Shown: positions 32,412-42,132, counted from the stretch's first letter. The stretch is 45,759 nucleotides of DNA from an uncultured Eubacteriales bacterium (GCA_900545865.1 URAN01000021.1:1-45759), one strand, 5' to 3'. Translations and numbers: made by a program. The notes: generated from the sequence alone by a model not told the origin.

Positions 32412-34712
32412 ATGCTAAGTAAAGACGCATTAAAGAAAATAAGCTCATGTATGGCGGCGGTTATGATTGCCGGCTGTTCGGCGGCGGTTTTTGCCGATAA
32501 TACAAACACTACGGTTCCGAGCGGTCAAACCGAAAATACGGAAAATTCAGGCTCGAATACGGGCGGCGTAACCGAGAATCCCTCGGGCAGTGACGAAACG
32601 CCCGAAACAACGGCGATAAATATAAGTGCCAACTATTTTAAAACCGAGGCTGAAAATACATATAATATAATTGTATCTTCGCTCGATTATCTTGAGGGAT
32701 ACAAAGATTTTTCGTTCACGGTTAGCTTTGGCGCAGGGGATGCGAATGTTAAAAACTATGATTTTTCGGATAAGCTGAAAACAGATAACAGCTCGGTAGC
32801 CAAGACGGGAAAGACGATTACATTTTCACACGGTGCACCGACAGAGCCGCAAAGCGGCAAACTCGGTCTGTGCAGCATCGAACTGACATCGGCAACGGTA
32901 CCGTCGGCGGAAGATATCACAATCAGCAATTTTACAGCGGTTGATAAAGACGGCAAGACAATAACATTCACACCGAATCTTACGGTTGCCGAAGGCCCTG
33001 TCGTTCCCGAGCTTTCCGAAAAGGAACAAAATGTGTATGACCTCATGCTCGCCCTGCCCGATGTGGCTGCGCTTTCGTTTTATAACGAAGATAAGTCGTT
33101 AAAAGATGTTGTGGCGGTTAAATCACAAGTTGATGCGGCGGCGGATGCGTATAATGCCTTGACCGATGCGGAAAAGAAAAACGTGAACGCGGTTTTGGAT
33201 TATAATATGAAAGATAAAGAGGTTATCACAACGCTCAAACCCGTTACGGACGCAATGGTGAATGTGAGTGAGGTAATTTCAACGGCAAAGCTGCTCGGCG
33301 ATGCGGCAGACGATAAGCTTTTGAATTACGGCTTTGTGATGAATATCTATAACAGCAAAATTAAGGATAATCAATCGCCCGAGGGAATGCCCGACACCTC
33401 GGCGGCGTACAAAGAGTATACTGACGCACTCGCAAAAATTGCGGAGAGAGAGACCGTGCTGAACGAAAAAATTAAGGCGGCGGACTATTCCGACAAGGTT
33501 GGTGCGGTGTCGGCACAGCTCAACATAATTCAGACATTGAGTGCGGACAAGTATTATAAAGACTATCTTTCCGACTTGCTTGACAATGCGCAGAAATTGT
33601 ATAAAGAGATAGACGCGAGCGATGACCCGATTAAAGTGGGGCTGTGTTCACAGCTTCAGAGCAATATCGATAAGATAAAAGCGGTTCAAAGCGGCATTAA
33701 TACCATGCCGACTCTTGATTTCCCCAAAGAGATAAACAGGGGCTTTGCCTTTACGATTGGGTTCACAAGAACCCGTGCGGCATCGGGTTCGGCGGCTAAA
33801 ATTACCGTTGAGGTTTATAATATAGACGAAAAGCCCGAAAGATTGATTGAAAGCAAGGATTTTGACATTGCGGCGAATGAGACAAGCACCGATTTAAAGA
33901 TGTTTGCGTCAAATTCAAATTATACAAAGGGCGATAATATAAGAGTCGATGTTAAGTACACAATTGCCGGTGCAACGTTTGATATAGACAGCAAGGAATA
34001 CACCGTTGAAACAACGGCGAGAGCGGATACAGGCAACATAGGTATCAAAAAGGGAAACAGTTCAAGCAGCAGCGGTGACAACAGCGGCAGCGGCGGTGAA
34101 ACAAAGTATCCGACTGTTGACGATTCCAAGGATAATAACGACAATAAAAATGACGATACCAACGATAAGCCCAAAGAGCTTTTCGGCGACATCTCGAATT
34201 ACGGCTGGGCAAAAGACGCGATTGAGGGTCTTTATTATGCCGGAATCGTGAACGGTATGGAAGAAAATGTGTTCAATCCTGCCGGTGAGGTTACGCGTGA
34301 ACAGTTCTGTAAAATGGTTGTACAGCTTTTCGGCGTATTGAATTATGACGAAACGAGTGCACGCTTTAACGACGTTAAAGACGGGGCATGGTATGCGCCT
34401 TATATATATTCGGCGGTAAGCGCAGGATATATCCAGGGTCAGTCGGATGATTTCTTTGGTGTGGGACAGCCGATAATGCGCCAGGATATGGTGACGATAC
34501 TGTACCGTGCGCTGAATAAGTCGAACAGTGCGGCGGCTTTGGACTTTACCGATGTTGACAACATTGCGGAATACGCAAAAGACGCGGTTGCACAGCTTGT
34601 CGGTATGGGCGTGATAAACGGATATGAGGACGGAAGCTTTAAACCGAGAGGAACGGCAACGAGAGCCGAGGCGGCAAAGGTTATCTGGGGCGTATACGAA
34701 TCAATTAAATAA
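32412..34712 (+). CDS. SLH-anchored surface protein with cohesin-like N-terminal region
   Basis: The 766-aa protein has an N-terminus (MLSKDALKKISSCMAAVMIA) that can be read either as a normal signal peptide cut after VFA or as a lipoprotein signal (lipobox IAGC). A Thr/Gly/Asn-rich stretch follows, then ~60-195, a beta region with 'LGLCSIELTSATVPSAEDIT', resembling cohesin-type domains (uncertain). A helical region (~200-430) with a 'AYNALTDAEKKNVNAVLDYN' motif and a second beta domain (~435-540) come next. A Ser/Gly/Asp linker and three SLH repeats (~588-766: 'YGWAKDAIEGLYYAGIVNGM', 'WYAPYIYSAVSAGYIQGQS', 'YAKDAVAQLVGMGVINGYED') end it. GGAGGATTATT precedes the ATG, and a TATAAT lies at 32361-32366. 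It is monocistronic, ending at the terminator at 34719. Confidence 0.85.
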   Translation: MLSKDALKKISSCMAAVMIAGCSAAVFADNTNTTVPSGQTENTENSGSNTGGVTENPSGSDETPETTAINISANYFKTEAENTYNIIVSSLDYLEGYKDFSFTVSFGAGDANVKNYDFSDKLKTDNSSVAKTGKTITFSHGAPTEPQSGKLGLCSIELTSATVPSAEDITISNFTAVDKDGKTITFTPNLTVAEGPVVPELSEKEQNVYDLMLALPDVAALSFYNEDKSLKDVVAVKSQVDAAADAYNALTDAEKKNVNAVLDYNMKDKEVITTLKPVTDAMVNVSEVISTAKLLGDAADDKLLNYGFVMNIYNSKIKDNQSPEGMPDTSAAYKEYTDALAKIAERETVLNEKIKAADYSDKVGAVSAQLNIIQTLSADKYYKDYLSDLLDNAQKLYKEIDASDDPIKVGLCSQLQSNIDKIKAVQSGINTMPTLDFPKEINRGFAFTIGFTRTRAASGSAAKITVEVYNIDEKPERLIESKDFDIAANETSTDLKMFASNSNYTKGDNIRVDVKYTIAGATFDIDSKEYTVETTARADTGNIGIKKGNSSSSSGDNSGSGGETKYPTVDDSKDNNDNKNDDTNDKPKELFGDISNYGWAKDAIEGLYYAGIVNGMEENVFNPAGEVTREQFCKMVVQLFGVLNYDETSARFNDVKDGAWYAPYIYSAVSAGYIQGQSDDFFGVGQPIMRQDMVTILYRALNKSNSAAALDFTDVDNIAEYAKDAVAQLVGMGVINGYEDGSFKPRGTATRAEAAKVIWGVYESIK

Positions 34713-34718
34713 TGCTTT

Positions 34719-34749
34719 AAAAACAGGGGCGGAATACGTCCCTGTTTTT
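34719..34749 (+). terminator. Intrinsic terminator of the SLH gene
   Basis: AAAAACAGGG pairs perfectly with CCCTGTTTTT around an 11-nt loop; the 3' arm itself supplies the T run. It separates the surface-protein region from the secA operon. Confidence 0.85.
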
Positions 34750-34852
34750 GACTTTACTCACAAAACAAAGCGATTTTGGCGGCGTTATAAAAGGGTAAGA
34801 GGTAAAAACTGAATAAAATTTTATTAAAACGCAAATAAATACAATATTTTAC

Positions 34853-34880
34853 TTGCAAAAGAGAGAAAATAGTGTTACAA
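34853..34880 (+). promoter_or_regulatory. Promoter of the secA operon
   Basis: TTGCAA (34853-34858), 16-nt spacer, TACAAT (34875-34880) with TGT in front (extended -10). A TATAAT at 34885-34890 is an alternative -10 but is 26 nt from the same -35. Confidence 0.5.
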
Positions 34881-34965
34881 TAGTTATAATTGTTCTTAAT
34901 TTGATATAGATATGATTTGAAAAGGGAATATATTTGCAATACGCATTGAAAGGATAAGATAAATT

Positions 34966-37740
34966 ATGAGCGTAAAAAGCGTAATTGAAAAAATTATCGG
35001 TACTTACAGCGACCGTGAACTAAAAAAAATCTATCCCATTGTTGACAAGGTTACGGCACTTGAAGACACAATGGCGGAAAAAACCGATGCAGAGCTTCGC
35101 GCAATGACGGACAAATTCAAACAGCGTCTCAAAGACGGCGAAACAACGGATGATATATTACCCGAGGCTTTCGCGGTATGCCGAGAGGCATCGTGGCGCG
35201 TCCTCGGAATGAAGCACTTTCCCGTACAGATTGTCGGCGGCGTTGTCCTGCACCAGGGCAGAATCGCCGAGATGAAAACAGGTGAAGGTAAAACTCTTGT
35301 TGCGACTTTGCCGGCGTATCTGAACGCGCTCACGGGTGAGGGTGTTCACATTGTTACCGTGAACGACTATCTCGCCAAGCGTGACAGCGAGTGGATGGGT
35401 AAGTTATATAACTTCCTCGGTCTGTCCGTCGGTCTGGTTATTCACGAAAAAGAGAACGCACAGCGCAAAGAGGCGTATAATGCCGATATTACTTACGGAA
35501 CAAACAACGAGATGGGCTTTGACTATCTGCGTGATAATATGGTTATTTATAAGGAACAAAAGGTTCAGCGCGGTCACGCTTTTGCGATTGTCGATGAGGT
35601 GGACAGCATCTTGATTGATGAGGCGAGAACGCCGCTTATCATCTCGGGTATGGGCGACAAGTCAACCGACCTTTATGTACAGGCTGACCGCTTTGCAAAA
35701 ACATTAAAGTTTAAAAAGGTTGTCGAGACCGATTCAAAGGTTGAGGTTGAGGAAGAACACGAGTTTGACGATTATGATTACATCGTTGACGAAAAGGCGC
35801 ATACGGCAATTCTTACGCCGCAGGGCGTTGAAAAAGCCGAGAAATATTTTAATCTCGAAAACCTTACCGACCCCGACAATATGACGATTTCGCATCATAT
35901 TAACCAGGCAATAAAGGCAATCGGCGTGATGAAGCGCGACAAGGATTATGTTGTAAAAGACGGTGAAGTCATCATTGTCGATGAGTTTACGGGTCGTATG
36001 ATGTTCGGCCGCCGCTACAGTGACGGTCTGCACCAGGCGATAGAGGCAAAAGAGGGTGTAACGGTCGAGAACGAGAGCAAGACTCTTGCGACAATCACGT
36101 TCCAGAATTTCTTTAGGTTATATAAAAAGCTCTCGGGTATGACCGGTACGGCTCAAACCGAGGAAGAGGAGTTTCAGGAAATTTACAAGCTTGACGTTGT
36201 GGTTATCCCCACAAACAAGCCGCTTGCGAGGATTGACCTTCCCGACTCGATTTATAAGACTGAACTCGGAAAGTTCAACGCGGTAATCAATGAGATTGTT
36301 GCGGCCCACGAAAAGAATCAGCCGGTGCTTATCGGTACTGTTTCGATAGAAAAATCAGAGATTTTGAGCAAGCTTTTGCGCAAGCGTGGAATAAAACACA
36401 ACGTCTTGAATGCAAAGTTCCACGATAAAGAGGCGGAAATTGTCGCACAGGCAGGCAAAGCCGGTGCTGTTACCATTGCCACGAATATGGCGGGGCGCGG
36501 AACGGACATCGTTCTCGGCGGTAACGCTGAGTTTATGGCAAAGGCAGAGATGGAAAAACAGGGATTCACCGATGAGCTTATCGTTCAGGCAACGGGCTTT
36601 GCCGAAACCGATGATGAAGAGATTCTCAATGCACGCAAGACATTCCGCGAGCTGCACGACAGATTCAAAAAGGAAATAGAACCCGAACAAAAAGAGGTTC
36701 TCGAAGCAGGCGGTCTTTATATAATCGGCACGGAACGTCACGAGAGCAGACGTATCGACAACCAGCTCAGGGGCCGAAGCGGACGTCAGGGCGATGTCGG
36801 AAAGTCGCGTTTTTATCTCTCGTTAGAGGATGATTTGATGCGTTTGTTCGCACCCGAGAGAATTAACAGAATAATGGAAACATTCGGTCTCGAAGATGAT
36901 GAGGCAATAGAGAGCAAGATGCTCAGCAATGCCATTGAGACCGCACAACAGCGTGTTGAGGGCAGGAACTTTGATATAAGAAAGCACGTTCTTCAATACG
37001 ATGATGTCAATAACCAACAGCGTGAAATGATATACGAACAGCGTGACCGAGTTCTCAACGGTGAGGATATGCGCAGTTATGTTATGAATATGATTACCGA
37101 TACCGTTGAGATGATTGTTTCGAAATATTCGGCTGTGTCCGAGGCGGCGGAAGAATGGGAATGGGGCGCAATGCGCGAGCATATGAACGCCGTATTCGGC
37201 GAGCTTCCCGAAGATACGTTTGAGTTCAGCGAACACGAACTTGACCATATGACAAAGGACAGCTTGCAGGATGATTTCATTGAGGTTTTGGATGAGAAAT
37301 ACGCTGAAAAAGAATCGGAATTCGGTGACGCAATGCGTGATGTAGAGCGCATACTTATGCTGCGTGTCGTTGACCAAAAATGGATGGATCATATTGATGA
37401 TATGGAACAGCTCCGCCAGGGTATTAACCTGCGTGCTTACGCACAGAGAGATCCCGTTATCGAGTATAAATTCGAGGCAATGGATATGTTCGAAGAGATG
37501 ATTGCATCAATCAAAGAGGATACGGTTAAATACCTGTTCCATGTTGTACCGCAGAATAAGATAGAGAGAAAGCAGGTTGCAAAGCCTATCGCCGAGAACC
37601 ACGGCGGTGACGGAACGGTTGAGAAAAAGCCTGTACGCAAGACCGTGAAAATCGGCAGAAACGATCCTTGTCCTTGCGGCAGCGGCAAAAAGTATAAAAA
37701 CTGTTGCTTGGCAAAGGATCAGGCAGAAAACCGCGCGTAA
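34966..37740 (+). CDS. secA: Preprotein translocase ATPase SecA
   Basis: This 924-aa protein is full length. Walker A is 'MKTGEGKT' (103-110), followed by 'TVNDYLAKRD', the Walker B 'IVDEVDSILIDEART', 'TIATNMAGRGTDIVLGGN' and 'GLYIIGTERHESRRIDNQLR' of the second nucleotide-binding fold. The C-terminal zinc tail 'NDPCPCGSGKKYKNCC' binds SecB-like partners or ribosomes. It drives post-translational export through SecYEG, and the many signal-peptide proteins here would be its clients. AAAGGATAAG precedes the ATG. It is the first gene of the housekeeping operon and prfB follows after 99 nt, the order common in Firmicutes. Confidence 0.98.
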   Translation: MSVKSVIEKIIGTYSDRELKKIYPIVDKVTALEDTMAEKTDAELRAMTDKFKQRLKDGETTDDILPEAFAVCREASWRVLGMKHFPVQIVGGVVLHQGRIAEMKTGEGKTLVATLPAYLNALTGEGVHIVTVNDYLAKRDSEWMGKLYNFLGLSVGLVIHEKENAQRKEAYNADITYGTNNEMGFDYLRDNMVIYKEQKVQRGHAFAIVDEVDSILIDEARTPLIISGMGDKSTDLYVQADRFAKTLKFKKVVETDSKVEVEEEHEFDDYDYIVDEKAHTAILTPQGVEKAEKYFNLENLTDPDNMTISHHINQAIKAIGVMKRDKDYVVKDGEVIIVDEFTGRMMFGRRYSDGLHQAIEAKEGVTVENESKTLATITFQNFFRLYKKLSGMTGTAQTEEEEFQEIYKLDVVVIPTNKPLARIDLPDSIYKTELGKFNAVINEIVAAHEKNQPVLIGTVSIEKSEILSKLLRKRGIKHNVLNAKFHDKEAEIVAQAGKAGAVTIATNMAGRGTDIVLGGNAEFMAKAEMEKQGFTDELIVQATGFAETDDEEILNARKTFRELHDRFKKEIEPEQKEVLEAGGLYIIGTERHESRRIDNQLRGRSGRQGDVGKSRFYLSLEDDLMRLFAPERINRIMETFGLEDDEAIESKMLSNAIETAQQRVEGRNFDIRKHVLQYDDVNNQQREMIYEQRDRVLNGEDMRSYVMNMITDTVEMIVSKYSAVSEAAEEWEWGAMREHMNAVFGELPEDTFEFSEHELDHMTKDSLQDDFIEVLDEKYAEKESEFGDAMRDVERILMLRVVDQKWMDHIDDMEQLRQGINLRAYAQRDPVIEYKFEAMDMFEEMIASIKEDTVKYLFHVVPQNKIERKQVAKPIAENHGGDGTVEKKPVRKTVKIGRNDPCPCGSGKKYKNCCLAKDQAENRA

Positions 37741-37839
37741 CATCCGCGGAAAGCGTGCGGCGGCACACAAAAATTTGATTTAACCCCATTCGGCGGCAGG
37801 TATGCCACCGAAAATATATTATATTTAGGAAGTGATAAC

Positions 37840-38953
37840 GTGATAGCTTTTGATGAGTATAAGATTGGCTTAGACGGCATGGAAAAGGACATAACGGATT
37901 TGAGGGATTCACTTTAGCATAGAAAAAACCGAAAACGAGATAAAAGAACTCGAGGCGGAGACGGTAAAACCCGATTTTTACAATGATATGAATGCCGCAG
38001 GAAAAACTATGCAAAAGATTAAGGGGTTGCGCGACAAGATTGCGCGTTATTGCGAACTAAAGTCTCTGTGGGATGACTTAAAAACCCTTGTCGAGCTTGC
38101 GATAGAAGAGGATGACGAGAGCGTTTTGGATGAGGTAAAGACAAATTATAAAAAGCTGACCTCGGACCTTGAAAATATGAAACTCGAAACGCTTTTGTCG
38201 GGCAAGTATGATAAAAACAACGCGATTATAACCCTGCACGCAGGCGCAGGCGGCACGGAAGCACAGGATTGGTGCGAGATGCTCTATCGTATGTACACGC
38301 ACTGGGCGGAACGCAGGGGTTACAGCGTGGAAACACTTGACTTTCTCGACGGCGAAGAGGCAGGACTCAAAAGCATTACTTTTTTGGTTGAGGGTCTTAA
38401 CGCATACGGTTATGCCAAGTGCGAAAAGGGTGTTCATCGGCTCGTCAGAATTTCACCGTTTGATTCTGCGGCGCGGCGGCACACCTCCTTTGCATCATGT
38501 GAGGTTATGCCCGAAATAGATGATGATATTGAGGTTGACATCAACCCCGAGGATTTGCGTGTTGACACATATCGGTCAAGCGGCGCCGGCGGACAGCATA
38601 TCAATAAAACCGAATCGGCGATAAGAATTACGCATATCCCGACCGGTGTTGTTGTTACCTGTCAGAACGAGCGGTCACAGCATAAAAACCGCGAAACGGC
38701 AATGAAAATGCTTAAATCAAAGCTGATTGAGATTGCCGAGCGCGAACAAAAGGAAAAAATTGAGGACTTAAAGGGTGTTCAGATGGAAATCGGCTGGGGA
38801 AGTCAGATACGTTCATACGTATTTCATCCCTATACAATGGTCAAAGACCACCGAACGAATTATGAGGTCGGAAATATCAACGCCGTTATGGACGGAGACA
38901 TTGACGGATTCATAAACGCATACCTGATTGCAAAATCCAGGGGCGAGCTTTAA
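37840..38953 (+). CDS. prfB: Peptide chain release factor 2 (programmed +1 frameshift)
   Basis: The coding sequence is 37840-37914 joined to 37916-38953, giving 370 aa. GTG at 37840 follows AGGA. After 25 codons (ending '...DITDLRDSL') the frame meets TAG at 37915-37917. A +1 slip on CTT continues with 'SIEKTENEIKELE', matching the usual RF2 continuation 'SLDIE'. The SPF stop-recognition tripeptide (205-207, 'RISPFDSAARRHTSFA') and GGQ (250-252, 'GAGGQHINKTES') identify RF2, which terminates at UGA and UAA. Unusually, the in-frame stop at the slip site is UAG, which RF2 does not read. prfA follows directly, which is a less common arrangement. Confidence 0.95.
37901..37918 (+). promoter_or_regulatory. 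prfB recoding site: GAGGG, CTT, TAG, C
   Basis: A Shine-Dalgarno-like GAGGG (37902-37906) lies 5 nt before the slippery CTT (37912-37914), followed by TAG C. The canonical site is AGGGGG-N3-CTT-TGA-C. The mechanism (stop, SD-stimulated +1 slip) is kept, but the stop codon and spacing differ. Confidence 0.8.
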
Positions 38954-38979
38954 GTTTAATTTAGGAGAATTGATATAAT

Positions 38980-40062
38980 ATGTTTGAAAAACTTTCGTTT
39001 ATAGAGGAACAGTATGAGCTTTTAGCAAAGAAAATAAGCGACCCCGAAGTTATTGCCGACCAAGAAACGTGGCGAAAGCTGTGTAAGGAACACTCGGATA
39101 TGGCGCCTATTGTCGAAAAGTATCGCGAATATAAACAGAACAAAGCAATGATTGAGGATGACACAGCAATGATGGACGACCCCGATACCGACAAGGAATT
39201 TAAAGAGATGCTTGTCGATGAGATAAAGACGGCAAAGGAAAATATCGAAAAGATTGAGGAAGAGTTAAAGGTATTGCTTTTGCCGAAAGACCCAAACGAT
39301 GACAAAAACGTCATTGTCGAGATACGCGGCGGCGCAGGCGGTGACGAGGCGGCATTGTTTGCCGGTGACCTCTTTCGTATGTATTCGATGTACGCCGACT
39401 CAAAACGCTGGAAAACAGAGGTTTTGAACCTTTCGGAGATTGGTATCGGCGGCATCAAAGAGGTAACATTTATGATTGAAGGTGAGGGGGCATACAGCCG
39501 CCTTAAATTCGAAAGCGGAGTTCACCGTGTTCAGCGTGTTCCCGAAACAGAGTCAAGCGGAAGAATTCACACATCAACCGTTACCGTTGCGGTTTTGCCC
39601 GAGGTTGACGAGGTTGAGGTTGAGATAAACCCCGATGACTTACAGATTGACACATATCGTTCGAGCGGCGCGGGCGGGCAGCACGTAAACAAGACCGAAT
39701 CGGCGATAAGAATTACGCATATTCCAACGGGAATCGTTGTTGCGTGTCAGGACGAACGTTCACAGCATAAAAACCGCGAGGCGGCAATGAAGATGTTGCG
39801 TTCAAGGCTTTACGAAAAAATGGAAAGAGAGCGCAGCGAGTCTATCGCCGCGGACAGAAAGAGCCAGGTCGGCACGGGCGATCGAAGCGAGAGAATAAGG
39901 ACATATAACTTCCCCCAGGGAAGAATGACCGACCACCGCATCGGGCTTACTCTGTACAAGCTCGAACAGATTATGAACGGTGATTTGGATGAGGTTATTG
40001 ACGCTCTTGTCACAACGGATCAGAGCGAAAAATTAAAGGCTCAGGCAGAGGAATTGAGCTGA
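38980..40062 (+). CDS. prfA: Peptide chain release factor 1
   Basis: The protein is 360 aa, the standard RF1 length. The stop-codon tripeptide is P-x-T type ('RVQRVPETESSGRIHTST'), and the catalytic GGQ lies in 'SSGAGGQHVNKTESAIR'. It terminates at UAA and UAG. It begins 26 nt after prfB with AGGAG. In many Firmicutes prfA is followed by prmC, the methyltransferase that modifies the GGQ glutamine; here the next gene is the TsaC fusion, so prmC must be elsewhere. Confidence 0.97.
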   Translation: MFEKLSFIEEQYELLAKKISDPEVIADQETWRKLCKEHSDMAPIVEKYREYKQNKAMIEDDTAMMDDPDTDKEFKEMLVDEIKTAKENIEKIEEELKVLLLPKDPNDDKNVIVEIRGGAGGDEAALFAGDLFRMYSMYADSKRWKTEVLNLSEIGIGGIKEVTFMIEGEGAYSRLKFESGVHRVQRVPETESSGRIHTSTVTVAVLPEVDEVEVEINPDDLQIDTYRSSGAGGQHVNKTESAIRITHIPTGIVVACQDERSQHKNREAAMKMLRSRLYEKMERERSESIAADRKSQVGTGDRSERIRTYNFPQGRMTDHRIGLTLYKLEQIMNGDLDEVIDALVTTDQSEKLKAQAEELS

Positions 40063-40095
40063 TAACAGAGACAGATAAGTTAAGAGGTGTCGGAT

Positions 40096-41634
40096 ATGAC
40101 AACAAAATTTCTGACCGCCAAAGACAGTGACTTAAAGATTGCCGCCGATATTATAAAATCAGGCGGCAATGTAATTTTGCCGACAGAAACCGTCTATGGC
40201 TTGGGCGCGGACGCGTTTAACCCGAATGCGGTCAAGAATATATTTAAGGCAAAAGGCAGACCGGCGGATAATCCGCTTATTGCGCACATTTCGAATATCG
40301 GTATGCTGGACGAGCTTGCGGCAGATGTGCCGCAAGCGGCAAAACGGCTTGCCGATAAATTTTGGCCGGGTCCGCTGACAATGATATTCAAAAAATGTGA
40401 GAGAGTTCCGTATGAAACAACGGGCGGTCTTGAAACCGTTGCGGTGCGTATGCCCGATAATAAGACGGCAAGACGGCTGATAGAGCTTGCTCAAACGCCG
40501 ATTGCCGCGCCGAGCGCGAACCTGTCGGGAAAACCCAGCCCGACAACGTTCAGACATTGTACAGAGGATATGAACGGCAGAGTTGACGCCATAATTGACG
40601 GCGGCGATTGCCGAATCGGTGTTGAGTCAACGGTGATAGATATGAGCGGCGAAAAGCCCGTGCTTTTGCGCCCGGGTGATGTGACGGCGGAACAGCTGTC
40701 AGAGATTCTCGGCAACGTTGAGGTTGTGACATCGGTCAAAGACGGCGAAAAACCAAAATCGCCGGGACTTAAATATAAGCACTATTCGCCCGATGCGGAT
40801 GTTGTTATTCTGTCGGGAAATGTGGATGAGGTTAAAGAATTTGTCACACGCCAAAGCAAGATACACAAGTGCGGAATGCTCGTATTCGATGAGTTCCCGA
40901 AATTTGATGCACAAGAGATAATATCACTCGGAAGTCTTAAAAATCCTCAAAGCGCAATGCACAGACTTTTTACCGCACTGCGTGAAATGGACGAGAGGGG
41001 CGTTGAGATTATTTTTGCACCCGAAATTTCGGAAAAAGAACGCTGGCGTGCGGTTCGTAACAGGCTGTACCGTGCCGCAGGAGAAAAGGTGCTTAATCTT
41101 TCGGACAGTGCGGCGGTAAGCGAGTTTGAAACAGGAACAGAAAAGAATGTCCTCAACGCCGACAACGAGACAAAAGATGAAAATAAGGTAAAAAAGGTGT
41201 TGTTTGTATGCACGGGCAATACCTGTCGCAGCCCCATGGCAGAGGGTTTGTTCAATTATGAATGTAAAAAACGGGGTATTGCGGCGGTTGCCGAATCGGC
41301 AGGGTTGTTTGCGAGCGAGAGCGCGGTCAGCCGAAATTCGGCGGCGGTTATGCGTGAGATAGGAATAGATATATCAAATCATCGTTCGCGGCAATTAACG
41401 TCCGAGATGATAGACAAGGCGGATTTGGTTCTTGTTATGACCGCATCGCACAAGATGACAATTTTGTCGGCGTTTTTATCAAAAGAAATTGATGATAAGG
41501 TATTCACATTTTCGGATTATCTCGGCACGCCGTCAGAGGTTCCCGACCCGTTCGGCGGTGACGAAACGGTGTACAGAACGTGCAGGGATAAGCTCGCTGA
41601 GCTTATTGACAAAGTGTTGAACAAAGGCTTTTAA
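40096..41634 (+). CDS. Fusion of threonylcarbamoyl-AMP synthase (TsaC/Sua5) with YwlE-type phosphatase
   Basis: The 512-aa protein joins two enzymes. Residues ~1-330 are a Sua5 protein: YrdC domain ('GGNVILPTETVYGLGADAFN', 'KGRPADNPLIAHI', 'PSANLSGKPSPT') plus the Sua5 C-terminal domain beginning 'SPGLKYKHYSPDADVVIL'. It makes threonylcarbamoyl-AMP for tRNA t6A37. After a ~30-residue linker, residues ~365-512 are a low-molecular-weight phosphatase with P-loop 'VCTGNTCRSPMA' (Cys372, Arg378) and 'PDPFGG' acid loop. Thr376 corresponds to the Thr that gives B. subtilis YwlE phospho-arginine specificity. ywlC and ywlE are neighbours in Bacillus, so this is a fused operon pair. The start is at ATG 40096 (AAGAGGTG site) rather than the GTG at 40087. 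Confidence 0.9.
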   Translation: MTTKFLTAKDSDLKIAADIIKSGGNVILPTETVYGLGADAFNPNAVKNIFKAKGRPADNPLIAHISNIGMLDELAADVPQAAKRLADKFWPGPLTMIFKKCERVPYETTGGLETVAVRMPDNKTARRLIELAQTPIAAPSANLSGKPSPTTFRHCTEDMNGRVDAIIDGGDCRIGVESTVIDMSGEKPVLLRPGDVTAEQLSEILGNVEVVTSVKDGEKPKSPGLKYKHYSPDADVVILSGNVDEVKEFVTRQSKIHKCGMLVFDEFPKFDAQEIISLGSLKNPQSAMHRLFTALREMDERGVEIIFAPEISEKERWRAVRNRLYRAAGEKVLNLSDSAAVSEFETGTEKNVLNADNETKDENKVKKVLFVCTGNTCRSPMAEGLFNYECKKRGIAAVAESAGLFASESAVSRNSAAVMREIGIDISNHRSRQLTSEMIDKADLVLVMTASHKMTILSAFLSKEIDDKVFTFSDYLGTPSEVPDPFGGDETVYRTCRDKLAELIDKVLNKGF

Positions 41635-41646
41635 AGAGAGAAAATT

Positions 41647-42126
41647 ATGATTGAATTTGAGGTTTTATCAAAGGATAATATAGATGAGGTCTGGCGGCTT
41701 GAACAAGAATGTTTTGACGACCCGTGGACAAAAAAGATGTTTGAAAGCGAGATTGACAACAGGGTATCGGTCTATATAGTCGCGAGAGATAAAGAAAACG
41801 AAAGGGTTGTCGGGTTCGGCGGAGTATGGACGGTTCTCGACTGTGCGGATATAACGGATATAGCGGTCGCCGCCGATTATCGCCGATGCGGTTTGGGATG
41901 CGAGATTATGCGCTTGCTAATTCAAATTTGCACCGAGCGCGGTGTTGAAACGATGAATCTTGAGGTCAAGACCACCAACGCCGCCGCGATTTCCCTATAC
42001 AAAAAAATGGGGTTTGAACAGTGTGGCATCAGAAAAAAGTATTATCACAATCGTGATGACGCAATGCTTATGGCACTTAAAATAAACCCCGATACAGATA
42101 ATTTAACGGAGACACAAAAGGATTGA
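41647..42126 (+). CDS. rimI: Ribosomal-protein-alanine N-acetyltransferase-type GNAT (RimI)
   Basis: The protein is 159 aa. 'EQECFDDPWTKKMFESEI' near the N-terminus, 'ADITDIAVAADYRRCGLGCE' with the acetyl-CoA loop, and 'EVKTTNAAAISLYKKMGFE' then 'KYYHNRDDAMLMAL' match RimI throughout. It acetylates the N-terminal alanine of ribosomal protein S18, or of other proteins. It sits between the tsaC fusion and tsaD, a classic place (tsaB-rimI-tsaD), although tsaB and tsaE are missing here. GAGAG precedes the ATG, 13 nt after the previous stop. Confidence 0.9.
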   Translation: MIEFEVLSKDNIDEVWRLEQECFDDPWTKKMFESEIDNRVSVYIVARDKENERVVGFGGVWTVLDCADITDIAVAADYRRCGLGCEIMRLLIQICTERGVETMNLEVKTTNAAAISLYKKMGFEQCGIRKKYYHNRDDAMLMALKINPDTDNLTETQKD

Positions 42127-42132
42127 GGTATT

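Noticed and set aside
37915..37917. UAG in prfB as a sign of a recoded genetic code.
   Set aside because: UAG is the terminal stop of the genes ending at 3529 and 16289, and prfA (RF1) is intact; UGA and UAA are also used as stops.
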